From an uncultured Mediterranea sp. (GTDB taxonomy: Bacteria > Bacteroidota > Bacteroidia > Bacteroidales > Bacteroidaceae): a stretch of 54,136 nt of DNA. The notes below the pieces were generated by a model. It was not told where the DNA came from, did no database searches, and saw only the letters and a list, made by a program, of their open reading frames with translations. This document shows, piece after piece, positions 27,556 through 35,843 of the stretch (positions are counted from its first letter, which is position 1; each line of letters starts with the position of its first letter). A program made the translations under genes and the position numbers. The stretch spans positions 1-54,136 of the forward strand of contig NZ_CABUOL010000020.1 in the NCBI RefSeq assembly GCF_902493215.1, read 5' to 3'.

Positions 27556-29406
27556 ATGGATAAAAATACCATTACCGGACTTGTGCTGATAGCTATCCTT
27601 CTGGTCGGTTTCAGTTTCCTGAGCCGTCCCAGCAAGGAGCAGCTGGAAGCCCAAAAACGTTACTACGACTCCATCGCTCTGGTACAACAGCGCGAAGCCG
27701 ACTTGAAAGCCAAAGCCGAAGCAGCCCTTGCCAACGAAAAGGCCGAAGCCGTCAACGACTCCACCTCCTTGTTCTTCGGAGCCCTGCAGGGAGCAGATTC
27801 GCTGGTTACCCTCCAGAACGATGTAATGGAACTGGCCGTCTGCACCAAAGGTGGTACACCGTTCTCGGTTACCTTAAAGGAATATATGGAGCAGGACAAG
27901 AAGACTCCCGTTACCTTGTTCAATGGCAATGACATCAATCTGAATTTCCTGTTCTACAACAAACAGGAAACCATCCAGAGCCGGAACTATTATTTCAAGG
28001 CTGTCAACCACACGGACAGCACGCTCACCATGCGTCTTTCTGCCAGTGCCGACAGCTACATTGATTTCAACTACGGCTTGCGCCAAGGTTCTTATCTGGT
28101 AGACTTCAGCATTCGGGCCGTAGGTATGGAAGGCAAGTTAGCATCGGGCAACAAGCACGTGGACATCGAATGGTCACAGCGTGCCCGCCAAATTGAAAAA
28201 GGATATACTTACGAAAACCGCCTGGCCGAACTGACCTATAAAATCAGCGGTGAAGGCACCGACTATCTTTCCGCCGCCAAGAACGACGAAAAGGAAGTAG
28301 CCGAACCCTTGAACTGGATTGCATTCAAGAACCAGTTCTTCTCATCGGTCTTCATCACAGATGCAAACTTTGAGAAAGCCAAACTGGCCTCCAAGATGGA
28401 GACACAGGGCAGTGGTTATATCAAAGACTACTCGGCCGAAATGAATACGCTGTTCGATCCGAGTGGAAAAGACGCCACACAGATGTATTTCTACTTCGGT
28501 CCCAACCACTACAAGACTCTGACCGCACTCGACAACGACCGCGACAACGAGTGGGAACTGAACAAACTGGTTTACCTGGGTTGGCCTCTCTTCCGATGGG
28601 TAAACAAATGGTTCATCATCAACATTTTCGACTGGCTCTCGGGCTGGGGTCTCAGCATGGGTATGGTGTTGCTTTTCCTGACGCTCATCGTCAAGGCTGT
28701 GGTATTCCCCGCTACATGGAAGACTTATCTGTCATCGGCCAAAATGCGTGTATTGAAGCCGAAAATCGATGTCATCAACCAGAAGTATCCCAAACAGGAA
28801 GATGCCATGAAAAAGCAGCAGGAGATTATGACCCTCTACAGTCAGTATGGTGTCAGCCCGATGGGCGGCTGTCTGCCGATGCTCATTCAGATGCCGGTAC
28901 TGATTGCGCTGTTCATGTTCATCCCGAGTGCCATCGAACTGCGTCAGCAGGGTTTCCTGTGGGCCGACGACCTTTCAACCTATGATGCCTTCGTCACCTT
29001 CCCGTTCCGCATTCCGTTCCTGGGTGATCACCTCAGCCTGTTCTGTGTGCTGATGACTGTGACCAACATCCTGAACACGAAATACATGATGCAACAACAG
29101 GATACCGGTGCCAACCCGCAGATGGCTGCCATGAAATGGATGTCCTATCTGATGCCCATCATGTTCCTGTTCATCCTGAACGACTATCCGTCGGGGCTGA
29201 ACTACTACTACTTCATCTCTACCCTTATCAGTGTGATAACGACTATCGTACTGCGCAAGACAACCAACGAGGCGAAGTTGCTCGCCCAGCTGGAAGCCAA
29301 CAAGAAGGATCCCAAGAAGATGAAGACATCCGGCTTTGCCGCACGCCTCGAGGCTATGCAGAAACAGCAGGAAGAACTGATGAGACAACGGCAAAACCGT
29401 AAATAA
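27556..29406 (+). CDS. yidC: Membrane protein insertase YidC
   Basis: A 616-residue inner-membrane insertase of the long, two-domain type. The first helix is GLVLIAILLVGFSFL at residues 6-20. A large periplasmic beta-sandwich domain (about 60-345) follows, then the conserved core with five helices (from about 355: GMVLLFLTLIVKAVVFP, SPMGGCLPMLIQMPVLIALF, FFICTL-like last helices). A charged, Lys/Gln-rich tail ends the protein (MQKQQEELMRQRQNRK), as expected for ribosome contact. Co-transcribed with pyrG; a terminator follows. Confidence 0.96.
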   Translation: MDKNTITGLVLIAILLVGFSFLSRPSKEQLEAQKRYYDSIALVQQREADLKAKAEAALANEKAEAVNDSTSLFFGALQGADSLVTLQNDVMELAVCTKGGTPFSVTLKEYMEQDKKTPVTLFNGNDINLNFLFYNKQETIQSRNYYFKAVNHTDSTLTMRLSASADSYIDFNYGLRQGSYLVDFSIRAVGMEGKLASGNKHVDIEWSQRARQIEKGYTYENRLAELTYKISGEGTDYLSAAKNDEKEVAEPLNWIAFKNQFFSSVFITDANFEKAKLASKMETQGSGYIKDYSAEMNTLFDPSGKDATQMYFYFGPNHYKTLTALDNDRDNEWELNKLVYLGWPLFRWVNKWFIINIFDWLSGWGLSMGMVLLFLTLIVKAVVFPATWKTYLSSAKMRVLKPKIDVINQKYPKQEDAMKKQQEIMTLYSQYGVSPMGGCLPMLIQMPVLIALFMFIPSAIELRQQGFLWADDLSTYDAFVTFPFRIPFLGDHLSLFCVLMTVTNILNTKYMMQQQDTGANPQMAAMKWMSYLMPIMFLFILNDYPSGLNYYYFISTLISVITTIVLRKTTNEAKLLAQLEANKKDPKKMKTSGFAARLEAMQKQQEELMRQRQNRK

Positions 29407-29469
29407 GAGACCAGGAATATATATGGTAAAGCATTCAAGCAAACTATAAGAGCTATTCTCCTGACACGG

Positions 29470-29526
29470 ATGACGCGGAAAACACGGATAAAAGCAAATC
29501 TGTGTTGTCCGCGTCATTTGTTTTTT
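29470..29526 (+). terminator. Terminator of pyrG-yidC
   Basis: ATGACGCGGA at 29470-29479 pairs with TCCGCGTCAT at 29508-29517, extended inward by ACAC/GTGT and GAT/ATC, and is followed by TTGTTTTTTAA on the + strand. Confidence 0.85.
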
Positions 29527-29548
29527 AATCCAATGAAAAAGACGAAAC

Positions 29549-30892
29549 ATGAAAACAACATCCTCTACCCATTATACCGACAAGCAGATTTGGCTCATCG
29601 CCTACCCCATTCTCATCAGCCTGATTATGGAACAGATGATCGGAATGACCGACACCGCCTTCCTGGGCCGGGTCGGTGAAGTGGAACTGGGAGCTTCCGC
29701 CATTGCCGGAGTGTTCTACATGGTCATCTTCATGGTCGCGTTCGGATTCAGCATCGGGACGCAGATACTCATCGCCCGCCGCAACGGCGAGCAGCAATAC
29801 CACGAGATAGGGTCTCTGTTCTATCAGGGCATCTATTTCCAGACGGGACTTGCTGCCGTATTGTTCCTCCTCTCCTATTGCTTCTCGCCCCTGCTGCTGA
29901 AGCGCATCATTGCTTCCCCACAGATTTACGAAGCAGCCACATCCTACCTGCATTGGCGCGTGTTCGGTGCCTTCTTCTCATTCAGCGCCGTCATCTTCCG
30001 TGCCTTCTTCCTGGGTACTACACAGACACGCACACTGACACTGAACTCTGTGGTCATGGTGCTGAGCAACGTGGTGTTCAACTACGTCCTCATCTTCGGT
30101 AAACTGGGCCTGCCTGCGCTGGGTATTGCGGGAGCAGCCATCGGTTCGTCGCTCGCCGAGCTGGTATCGCTCGTGTTCTTCATCGTCTATACCCGCTGCC
30201 GCATCGACTGCCGCAAGTATGGCCTCGACCGCATTCCACGGTTACAGCTACCAGTATTGCGCCGTATGCTGGACGTATCATTCTGGACCATGTTGCAGAA
30301 CTTCATTTCACTCTCTACGTGGTTTCTTTTCTTCCTCTACATCGAGCATCTGGGCGAAAGGCCGCTGGCTGTCACCAACATCATCCGCAGCGTCAGCGGT
30401 ATCTTGTTCATGGTCATGATGGCCTTTGCCTCGACCTGCGGCTCGCTGGTCAGCAACCTTATAGGAGCAGGCCATGCTGACAGTGTACGCCCCACTATCC
30501 GCCAGCACATCCGCCTGGCCTACTGGCTGGTGTTACCGCTGGCCCTGTTTTTCAGCCTGTTCCCCCATGCAGTGCTGGGCATCTATACCGACATTGAAGA
30601 GTTGCGTCAGGCTGCCGTCCCCTCGTTGTGGGTCATGTGTGCGACATATCTGTTACTGGTTCCGGCCAATGTCTACTTCCAGGCAGTCTCCGGTACGGGT
30701 AATACACGCACAGCCCTGTGCCTGGAACTCGGCGTGCTGGTCATCTATGTGGCCTATATCACGTTCATCATCCTTTACCTGCGGCTCGACGTAGCCCTGT
30801 GCTGGACTTCCGAACTGGTTTATGCTGCCTTCATCCTGCTCTTCTGCCATCGGTATATCTGCCGTGGAAACTGGGCCTGCAGAAAAATCTGA
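29549..30892 (+). CDS. MATE family efflux transporter
   Basis: A 447-residue inner-membrane transporter with about twelve helices in two similar halves. It belongs to the multidrug and toxic compound extrusion family, which uses Na+ or H+ antiport. Family segments include YPILISLIMEQMIGMTDTAFLGRVGEVELGA at the N-terminus (residues about 18-48) and FASTCGSLVSNLIGAGHAD in the second half, the counterpart of the first-half GIGTQILIARRNGE-type motif. A two-helix region of DinF-like type is not obvious. The substrate cannot be named. It follows the yidC terminator and appears to be its own unit. Confidence 0.92.
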   Translation: MKTTSSTHYTDKQIWLIAYPILISLIMEQMIGMTDTAFLGRVGEVELGASAIAGVFYMVIFMVAFGFSIGTQILIARRNGEQQYHEIGSLFYQGIYFQTGLAAVLFLLSYCFSPLLLKRIIASPQIYEAATSYLHWRVFGAFFSFSAVIFRAFFLGTTQTRTLTLNSVVMVLSNVVFNYVLIFGKLGLPALGIAGAAIGSSLAELVSLVFFIVYTRCRIDCRKYGLDRIPRLQLPVLRRMLDVSFWTMLQNFISLSTWFLFFLYIEHLGERPLAVTNIIRSVSGILFMVMMAFASTCGSLVSNLIGAGHADSVRPTIRQHIRLAYWLVLPLALFFSLFPHAVLGIYTDIEELRQAAVPSLWVMCATYLLLVPANVYFQAVSGTGNTRTALCLELGVLVIYVAYITFIILYLRLDVALCWTSELVYAAFILLFCHRYICRGNWACRKI

Positions 30893-31040
30893 AGTCCATC
30901 AGTTTGCTACCCTTCAGTGGAAATATCCGACATATTGACGCAAACTAAACCATTCTGCTGACAAGCGCTTATACTAGAAAGCACCGAAAAGGTGTCTGAA
31001 AGTCTTTATATGTGCGAAAGGAAGCCCGCAAACCAGCGGA

Positions 31041-31151
31041 ACATTACCGTTTTTTGGGCAAAAGATTGTATATGTTTGACGTTTACATCGCATGTTTTGG
31101 AACAAGACATTGCATGATAGGAGCAAAAACATTGCATCTTTTGCCCCAAAA
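31041..31151. repeat. Five degenerate 22-bp direct repeats in exact phase
   Basis: Units begin at 31041, 31063, 31085, 31107 and 31129, each 22 bp. The consensus is about ACATTGCATnTTTTGGnnCAAA; the best-kept part is the first nine bases (ACATTGCAT in units 4 and 5, ACATCGCAT in 3, AGATTGTAT in 2, ACATTACCG in 1). The outer parts also form an inverted repeat (TTTTGGGCAAAAGAT at 31052-31066 against ATCTTTTGCCCCAAAA). The spacing equals two DNA turns. Confidence 0.6.
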
Positions 31152-31208
31152 CGTACCTTTTTACAGCTCCATCTGCCCGTTTTCTTTTCATTTTCAGCCG
31201 ATGAGAGC

Positions 31209-31385
31209 CTATTTTTCGTCTATTTCAAATGTAAAGATTTCGCTATCCCATTCATTACAAGCAAGAAAGCCCTGTTCCGCTTCGTTCTTTTCCGTCGCGT
31301 CCTCCGACAGTTCGAAACAAGCGATTCTCAGGCCATTGGGAAAACAAAATGTCACTTTGTCAAAAACAGCTGGAAACAAATTCAT
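31209..31385 (-). CDS. Possible small acidic protein, unknown
   Basis: A 58-residue frame starting at an ATG at 31385 (open upstream to 31409). The product has mixed, protein-like composition (for example TFCFPNGLRIACFELSE and GFLACNEWDSEIFTFEID) and ends in Asp-Glu-Lys, unlike the Phe/Ser-rich frames on the opposite strand. I do not recognise a family. It could be a real small gene or the remnant of a longer one. It lies alone in the ~570-bp gap between the MATE gene and the patatin-like gene. Confidence 0.3.
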   Translation of the reverse strand: MNLFPAVFDKVTFCFPNGLRIACFELSEDATEKNEAEQGFLACNEWDSEIFTFEIDEK

Positions 31386-31466
31386 TTTCTGTACGATTAA
31401 TTTGCCCAAGTTTCTTTCTTCTTTTCAGAATTTCCGTATCTTCGTGCCAAGAAAAACAGATTGTAT

Positions 31467-32279
31467 ATGGAAGCGACTGCCAACAACTACTTCACCAACA
31501 AATATCCGACAGGCTTCGCCCTGAGCGGAGGCTTCATCAAGGGATTTGCCCATCTGGGCGTGATGCAGGCTCTTCTGGAGCACGACATCAAGCCCGACAT
31601 CCTGGCGGGAGTCAGTGCCGGAGCACTGGCAGGTGTCTTCTATGCCGACGGAAACGAACCGCACGAAGTACTGAAATATTTTGCCGGCCACACGTTTCAG
31701 GACCTCACCAAGCTGGTCATCCCCAAAGTGGGCCTGTTCGAGCTGGAAGAGTTCATCGACTTCCTGCGAAGTAACCTCAAAGCCCGCCGGCTGGAAGAGT
31801 TGAAGACCCCCCTCATCGTGACTGCCACCGATCTGGACCACGGGCGGCTGGTAAACTTCCACAAGGGTGAAATAGCCGAACGCGTAGCCGCCTCGTGCTG
31901 CATGCCGGTACTCTTCGCGCCCGTGTGCATCGACGGTACCAACTACGTGGACGGCGGTGTACTGATGAACCTGCCCGTGAGCATCATCCGCCGCGTGTGC
32001 GAGAAGGTAGTGGCCATCAACGTCAGCCCCCTCATGGCTCCCAAGTACAAGATGAACATCGTGAGCATCGCCCTGCGCTCCTATAACTTCATGTTCCGTT
32101 CCAACACCTTCCCCGAACGCGAGAAGGCCGACCTGCTCATCGAGCCTACCAACCTGGCCGAATACAGCAACCGGGAACTGGAGAAGGCGGAAGAAATCTT
32201 CATGCACGGATACGATACCGCGCGCGAAACCCTTGCCCGCCTGCTGGAAGAGAAAGGGAGCGTGTGGAAAACAGAATAA
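31467..32279 (+). CDS. Patatin-like phospholipase/acyl hydrolase
   Basis: A 270-residue cytoplasmic alpha/beta hydrolase of the patatin family (RssA-like), acting on phospholipid or other acyl esters through a Ser-Asp dyad. The oxyanion region is SGGFIKGFAHLGVMQAL near residue 22, the nucleophile is Ser50 in GVSAG, and the second catalytic residue is Asp162 in NYVDGGVLMN. There is no signal peptide. The frame is open to a TTG at 31461, but the ATG at 31467 is preferred; a near-consensus -7 box (TATCTTCG) lies about 30 nt upstream. The GH13 gene follows after 16 bp. Confidence 0.9.
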   Translation: MEATANNYFTNKYPTGFALSGGFIKGFAHLGVMQALLEHDIKPDILAGVSAGALAGVFYADGNEPHEVLKYFAGHTFQDLTKLVIPKVGLFELEEFIDFLRSNLKARRLEELKTPLIVTATDLDHGRLVNFHKGEIAERVAASCCMPVLFAPVCIDGTNYVDGGVLMNLPVSIIRRVCEKVVAINVSPLMAPKYKMNIVSIALRSYNFMFRSNTFPEREKADLLIEPTNLAEYSNRELEKAEEIFMHGYDTARETLARLLEEKGSVWKTE

Positions 32280-32295
32280 GACAGATTATACCATA

Positions 32296-34020
32296 ATGAC
32301 CTCTAATATTATAAAGAATATGAACAACGACGACAACAAACTCATCATCTACCAAGTGTTCACCCGACTCTTCGGTAACAACAATAATCATTGCATCCAC
32401 AACGGAAGCATGGCCGAGAACAGCTGCGGCAAGATGGCCGACTTTACCGGCAAGGCATTGGACGAAATCAAGCGTCTGGGTGCCACGCATGTATGGTACA
32501 CGGGCATCATCGAGCACGCCACGCAGACCGACTACCGCCGCTACAACATCCGCCCCGACCATCCGGCCATCGTCAAGGGGAAGGCAGGCTCGCCCTACGC
32601 CATCAAGGACTACTACGATGTAGACCCCGACCTGGCCAAAGACGTGCCCGGACGCATGAAGGAATTCGAAAATCTGGTGCAGCGCACCCACCGCAGCGGC
32701 CTGAAAGTCATCATCGACTTCGTACCCAACCACGTGGCACGCCAATACCATTCGGACACACAGCCCGACGGCACTACTCAGCTCGGCGCCAACGACGACC
32801 CGCACTATGCCTTCAGTCCCTACAACAACTTCTACTACATCCCGCAGAGCGAGCTCCACGGCCAGTTCGACATGAAAGGCAGCGCCGCCGAGCCCTACCA
32901 CGAATACCCGGCCAAAGCTACTGGGAACAACCGTTTTGACGCCACCCCCGGCATCGACGACTGGTACGAAACAATCAAGCTTAACTATGGTGTAGACTAT
33001 CAGAACGGAGGCACCCGGCACTTCGACCCGACACCCGACACCTGGAGCAAGATGCTGGACATCCTGCTCTTCTGGGCCTCCAAACACATCGACGGTTTCC
33101 GCTGCGACATGGCCGAGATGGTACCGGTTGAGTTCTGGGAATGGGCCATCCCGCAAGTAAAGGAACAATACCCCGACGTACTCTTCATCGCCGAAGTCTA
33201 CAATCCGAACGAATATCACAACTACCTGTTCCGCGGCCACTTCGACTATCTGTACGACAAGGTAGGACTCTATGACACACTCCGTGCCATCGTATGCGGC
33301 CACGAATCGGCCACCGCCATCACCCGCTGCTGGCAGAGCCTGGGAGGCATCGAACAGCGCATGCTCAACTTCCTGGAGAACCACGACGAACAGCGCATCG
33401 CCTCCGATTTCTTTGCCGGCGTTCCCTGGAAAGCCATCCCCGCCCTGATTGTAGCAGCCTGCATGAACACCAACCCCATGATGGTCTACTTCGGACAGGA
33501 GTTGGGCGAACGGGGTATGGACCACGAAGGTTTCAGCGGATGCGACGGCCGCACCACCATCTTCGACTACTGGAGCGTAGACACCATCCGCCGCTGGCGA
33601 AACGGAGGCAAGTTCGACGGCCGTATGCTGACCGACGACGAGAAACGCCTGCAAGCCGCCTACCGTCGCGTCCTCACCCTCTGCCGTGAAGAGAAAGCCA
33701 TCTCTCAAGGCCAGTTCTTCGACCTGATGTATGCCAATATCGGTGGCTGGCGCTTCAACGAACACCGCCAGTTCACCTTCCTGCGAAAGTACGGGAACGA
33801 AGTACTGCTTTTCGTCATCAACTTCGACCCCGTGCCTGCGGAAGTGGCGGTCAACATCCCCTCCCATGCCTTCAGCTTCCTGCAGATACCGCAAGTGGAA
33901 CACTACCAGGCTGTCGACCTGCTCACAGGTGAACGGGAAGCGGTCTGCCTGCTGCCCTACAAGGCTACAGAGACCAGCGTCCGCGGCTATGGCGCAAAGA
34001 TATTAAAGTTCACACTGTAA
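32296..34020 (+). CDS. Cytoplasmic GH13 alpha-amylase-family enzyme
   Basis: A 574-residue glycoside hydrolase/transglycosylase of family GH13. The catalytic triad is visible: nucleophile Asp271 in DGFRCDMAEM, acid/base Glu300 in FIAEVYNP, and Asp364 in LENHDEQR. The first conserved region is VIIDFVPNHVARQ. There is no signal peptide or lipobox, so it acts inside the cell, unlike SusG-type surface amylases. The frame is open to 32233 inside the patatin gene; the ATG at 32296 (or 32320) is more likely. It probably acts on intracellular alpha-glucan or maltodextrin, in keeping with glgB 2 kb downstream; exact specificity cannot be read. Confidence 0.9.
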   Translation: MTSNIIKNMNNDDNKLIIYQVFTRLFGNNNNHCIHNGSMAENSCGKMADFTGKALDEIKRLGATHVWYTGIIEHATQTDYRRYNIRPDHPAIVKGKAGSPYAIKDYYDVDPDLAKDVPGRMKEFENLVQRTHRSGLKVIIDFVPNHVARQYHSDTQPDGTTQLGANDDPHYAFSPYNNFYYIPQSELHGQFDMKGSAAEPYHEYPAKATGNNRFDATPGIDDWYETIKLNYGVDYQNGGTRHFDPTPDTWSKMLDILLFWASKHIDGFRCDMAEMVPVEFWEWAIPQVKEQYPDVLFIAEVYNPNEYHNYLFRGHFDYLYDKVGLYDTLRAIVCGHESATAITRCWQSLGGIEQRMLNFLENHDEQRIASDFFAGVPWKAIPALIVAACMNTNPMMVYFGQELGERGMDHEGFSGCDGRTTIFDYWSVDTIRRWRNGGKFDGRMLTDDEKRLQAAYRRVLTLCREEKAISQGQFFDLMYANIGGWRFNEHRQFTFLRKYGNEVLLFVINFDPVPAEVAVNIPSHAFSFLQIPQVEHYQAVDLLTGEREAVCLLPYKATETSVRGYGAKILKFTL

Positions 34021-34031
34021 AATTTGTTCAG

Positions 34032-34112
34032 ATTCGGATAGAAGGACAAAAGAACAACATCTTTTGAGAGATATACATACTCTTTTTTGTTCTTTTGTTC
34101 TTCTGTCCGAAT
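34032..34112. repeat. Inverted repeat with 26-bp arms, GAAGAACAAAAGAAC family
   Basis: The left arm at 34032-34057 and the right arm at 34087-34112 match at 24 of 26 positions when inverted; the core is GACAGAAGAACAAAAGAAC. The loop is about 29 nt. It lies between the convergent GH13 gene and the small gene at 34131. The same core recurs four times at 40719-40870. It could act as a terminator, but no clean T run follows the stem. Confidence 0.65.
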
Positions 34113-34130
34113 ATTCTTCCTGTCAAAGGC

Positions 34131-34355
34131 CTATTCTCCCAGTACTTCTTTCAACAAATACAGCCGCGTGATAGCCGGGTTGTAGAACGGATCGGGATAA
34201 TGCGCCTTGATATCGTTCAGGTTGGCCTGCACGAAACGCGGCACATCGAATATATGTTCGGCCTCGTTCAGGCTCACTTCCTGAGGGAAAGAAGCCTTTT
34301 CCGCCCAGTCCGTCAGGGCGCGTACACTGTCTTCGTCGTAAGCGTATTCTTTCAT
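34131..34355 (-). CDS. Small conserved-type protein, unknown function
   Basis: A 74-residue soluble, acidic protein with no signal peptide or membrane segment (core DVPRFVQANLNDIKAHYPDP, end RLYLLKEVLGE). The pattern resembles short Bacteroidales proteins of the DUF6965 kind, but I am not certain of that assignment. A good promoter -7 box (TACCTTTG, minus strand, 34382-34389) lies about 27 nt upstream of the ATG, so expression as a single-gene unit is plausible. Confidence 0.65.
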   Translation of the reverse strand: MKEYAYDEDSVRALTDWAEKASFPQEVSLNEAEHIFDVPRFVQANLNDIKAHYPDPFYNPAITRLYLLKEVLGE

Positions 34356-34381
34356 AAAACTGCTGTTTTTTTACCGTTTTG

Positions 34382-34389
34382 CAAAGGTA
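34382..34389 (-). promoter_or_regulatory. Promoter -7 box of the 74-residue gene
   Basis: TACCTTTG on the minus strand is an exact TAnnTTTG. It gives a leader of about 20 nt. Confidence 0.45.
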
Positions 34390-34487
34390 ACACAAAAAAA
34401 ATCATTTTTCCATTGAACAAAATAAAAACGCCGTTGTTATATAGATGTGTTTTTCATAGTATTAGATATAAGATTAATTTGCATCGG

Positions 34488-34588
34488 GTTTGCTTGTGAA
34501 AGTAGACTACGGCACAACAGAAGCGTCTGTTGGAACAATGAATGCTTTTTAAAGCATCGGTTTTCCCCAAGCCGATGCTTTTTTTTGT
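34488..34588 (+). ncRNA. Candidate small RNA of about 100 nt
   Basis: The interval between a partial promoter (TTAATTTG at 34474-34481) and a strong terminator (34552-34586) holds no ORF, and the next gene has its own promoter after it (TAAGTTTG at 34620-34627). The sequence folds well: a perfect 7-bp hairpin CAACAGA/TCTGTTG at 34515-34532, then ATGCTTT/AAAGCAT (34542-34557), which competes with the terminator stem for the same bases. It does not match SRP RNA, 6S RNA or tmRNA by eye. It could also be a leader with an attenuator, but no gene is fused to it. Confidence 0.45.
34552..34586 (+). terminator. Rho-independent terminator of the candidate sRNA
   Basis: AAGCATCGG (34552-34560) pairs perfectly with CCGATGCTT (34572-34580), and eight T follow from 34579. 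It faces the + strand. Confidence 0.85.
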
Positions 34589-34619
34589 CTACTTATTGGC
34601 AGTTTAGAAATTTTATTTG

Positions 34620-34627
34620 TAAGTTTG
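34620..34627 (+). promoter_or_regulatory. Promoter -7 box of the DUF2461 gene
   Basis: TAAGTTTG is an exact TAnnTTTG, with TTGG about 18 bp upstream. A start near 34634 fits the ATG at 34652 and excludes the upstream in-frame start at 34625. Confidence 0.5.
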
Positions 34628-34651
34628 TCCATCGATAAGAAACAGCAGTAT

Positions 34652-35317
34652 ATGAATATACCCGTGATATTTCAATTCCTGAAGGAAATTGCTGCCAACA
34701 ACAACCGGGAATGGTTCCAGCAGCATCGCGAACGGTACGAAGCGGCACGCCACGAATTCGAAAACCTGCTGACGGCCGTCATCGCACGTATCTCGCAGTT
34801 CGACGAAACGGTAAAAGGCATCGAAGCCAAGGACTGCACCTACCGCATCTACCGCGACACCCGCTTCACCGAAGACAAGACTCCCTACAAGACCCACATG
34901 GGAGGGTACATCAACGCCAAAGGCAAAAAATCGGACCACTGCGGTTACTACCTGCACCTGGAACCGGGCAACTGCCTGCTGGCCGGAGGAAGCTACTGCC
35001 CCCCTCCTGCCCTGCTGAAGGCCCTGCGACAGGCGGTATATGACAACATCGACGAATTCCGCAGCATCGTGGAAGATCCCGACTTCCGGAAATATTTCCC
35101 TACAGTGGGCGAAACGTTCCTGAAAACAGCACCCAAAGGATTTCCAAAGGACTTCCCCTACCTGAAGTACCTGCAATGCAAGGAGTACACCGTGAACTGC
35201 CCGCTGCCCGATGACTTTTTCCTGCAACCGGACTTCCTGGACCGGACGGCGGACATCTTCCGGCAGATGAAGCGCTTTGCCGACTTCGTAAACTATACCA
35301 TCGATGACTTTGAATGA
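34652..35317 (+). CDS. DUF2461 (TIGR02453) family protein
   Basis: A 221-residue soluble protein of the widespread DUF2461 family, whose biochemical role is not known. Family segments are FLKEIAANNNREWFQQHRERY at the N-terminus, YRIYRDTRFTEDKTPYKTHMGGYI in the middle (residues about 72-95) and CGYYLHLEPGNCLLAGGSY after it. The length is typical. The first gene of a run of three + strand genes (DUF2461, YhcH-like, glgB) spaced about 40 bp apart, so it is probably co-transcribed with a glycogen gene. Confidence 0.9.
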   Translation: MNIPVIFQFLKEIAANNNREWFQQHRERYEAARHEFENLLTAVIARISQFDETVKGIEAKDCTYRIYRDTRFTEDKTPYKTHMGGYINAKGKKSDHCGYYLHLEPGNCLLAGGSYCPPPALLKALRQAVYDNIDEFRSIVEDPDFRKYFPTVGETFLKTAPKGFPKDFPYLKYLQCKEYTVNCPLPDDFFLQPDFLDRTADIFRQMKRFADFVNYTIDDFE

Positions 35318-35357
35318 GAATAAAAAACGATTATAACTAACTTAATACATTGGAATT

Positions 35358-35804
35358 ATGATTATAGACAGACTGGAAAACCTGGAAAAATATGCATCGC
35401 TGAACCCGCTCTTCGCACGGGCAATCGAGTTTCTGAAATCTAATGACCTGGCTGCGCTCGAACCGGGAAAGACAGAGTTGCAGGGCAAGGACCTCCTTGT
35501 GAACGTGACCGAAACCAAGCCCAAGGCCAAGGAACAGGCACGCCTGGAGACGCACCGTGACTTCATTGACATACAGATACCGCTCTCGGGGACGGAAGTG
35601 ATGGGGTACACACCCGCCGCAGCCTGTCTGCCGGCCGACGCGCCCTACAATGAAGAGAAGGACATCACCTTCTTCGAGGGGCTGGCGGAAAGCTACATTG
35701 CCGTGAAGCCCGGCATGTTTGCCATCTTCTTCCCGCAGGACGGACATGCGCCCGGCATCACGCCCGACGGTGTGAAGAAGATTATCGTAAAAGTGAAAGC
35801 CTGA
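35358..35804 (+). CDS. YhcH/YjgK/YiaL family protein (EbgC-like)
   Basis: A 148-residue soluble protein of the DUF386/EbgC family, a cupin-like fold found with sugar catabolic enzymes; some members act on sialic-acid or sugar epimers or as a small beta-galactosidase subunit. Family segments include THRDFIDIQIPLSGTEVMGY, with the metal-ligand-type His, and FAIFFPQDGHAPGI, with the second His. It sits between DUF2461 and glgB, 40 bp on each side. The substrate is unknown. Confidence 0.9.
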   Translation: MIIDRLENLEKYASLNPLFARAIEFLKSNDLAALEPGKTELQGKDLLVNVTETKPKAKEQARLETHRDFIDIQIPLSGTEVMGYTPAAACLPADAPYNEEKDITFFEGLAESYIAVKPGMFAIFFPQDGHAPGITPDGVKKIIVKVKA

Positions 35805-35843
35805 CAAACCTATAGAGTAACAAACCATAAAAATTCATCCGTT

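Noticed and set aside
32200..33903. A 567-codon minus-strand open frame over the GH13 gene
   Set aside because: It lies opposite the GH13 gene, whose catalytic residues are all present; the Val/Gly/Asp-rich product is typical of an antisense shadow in GC-biased DNA.
34488..34588. SRP RNA, 6S RNA, tmRNA or a tRNA
   Set aside because: The size and the visible stems do not fit any of these, and the SRP GGAA-loop motif and tRNA arms are absent.
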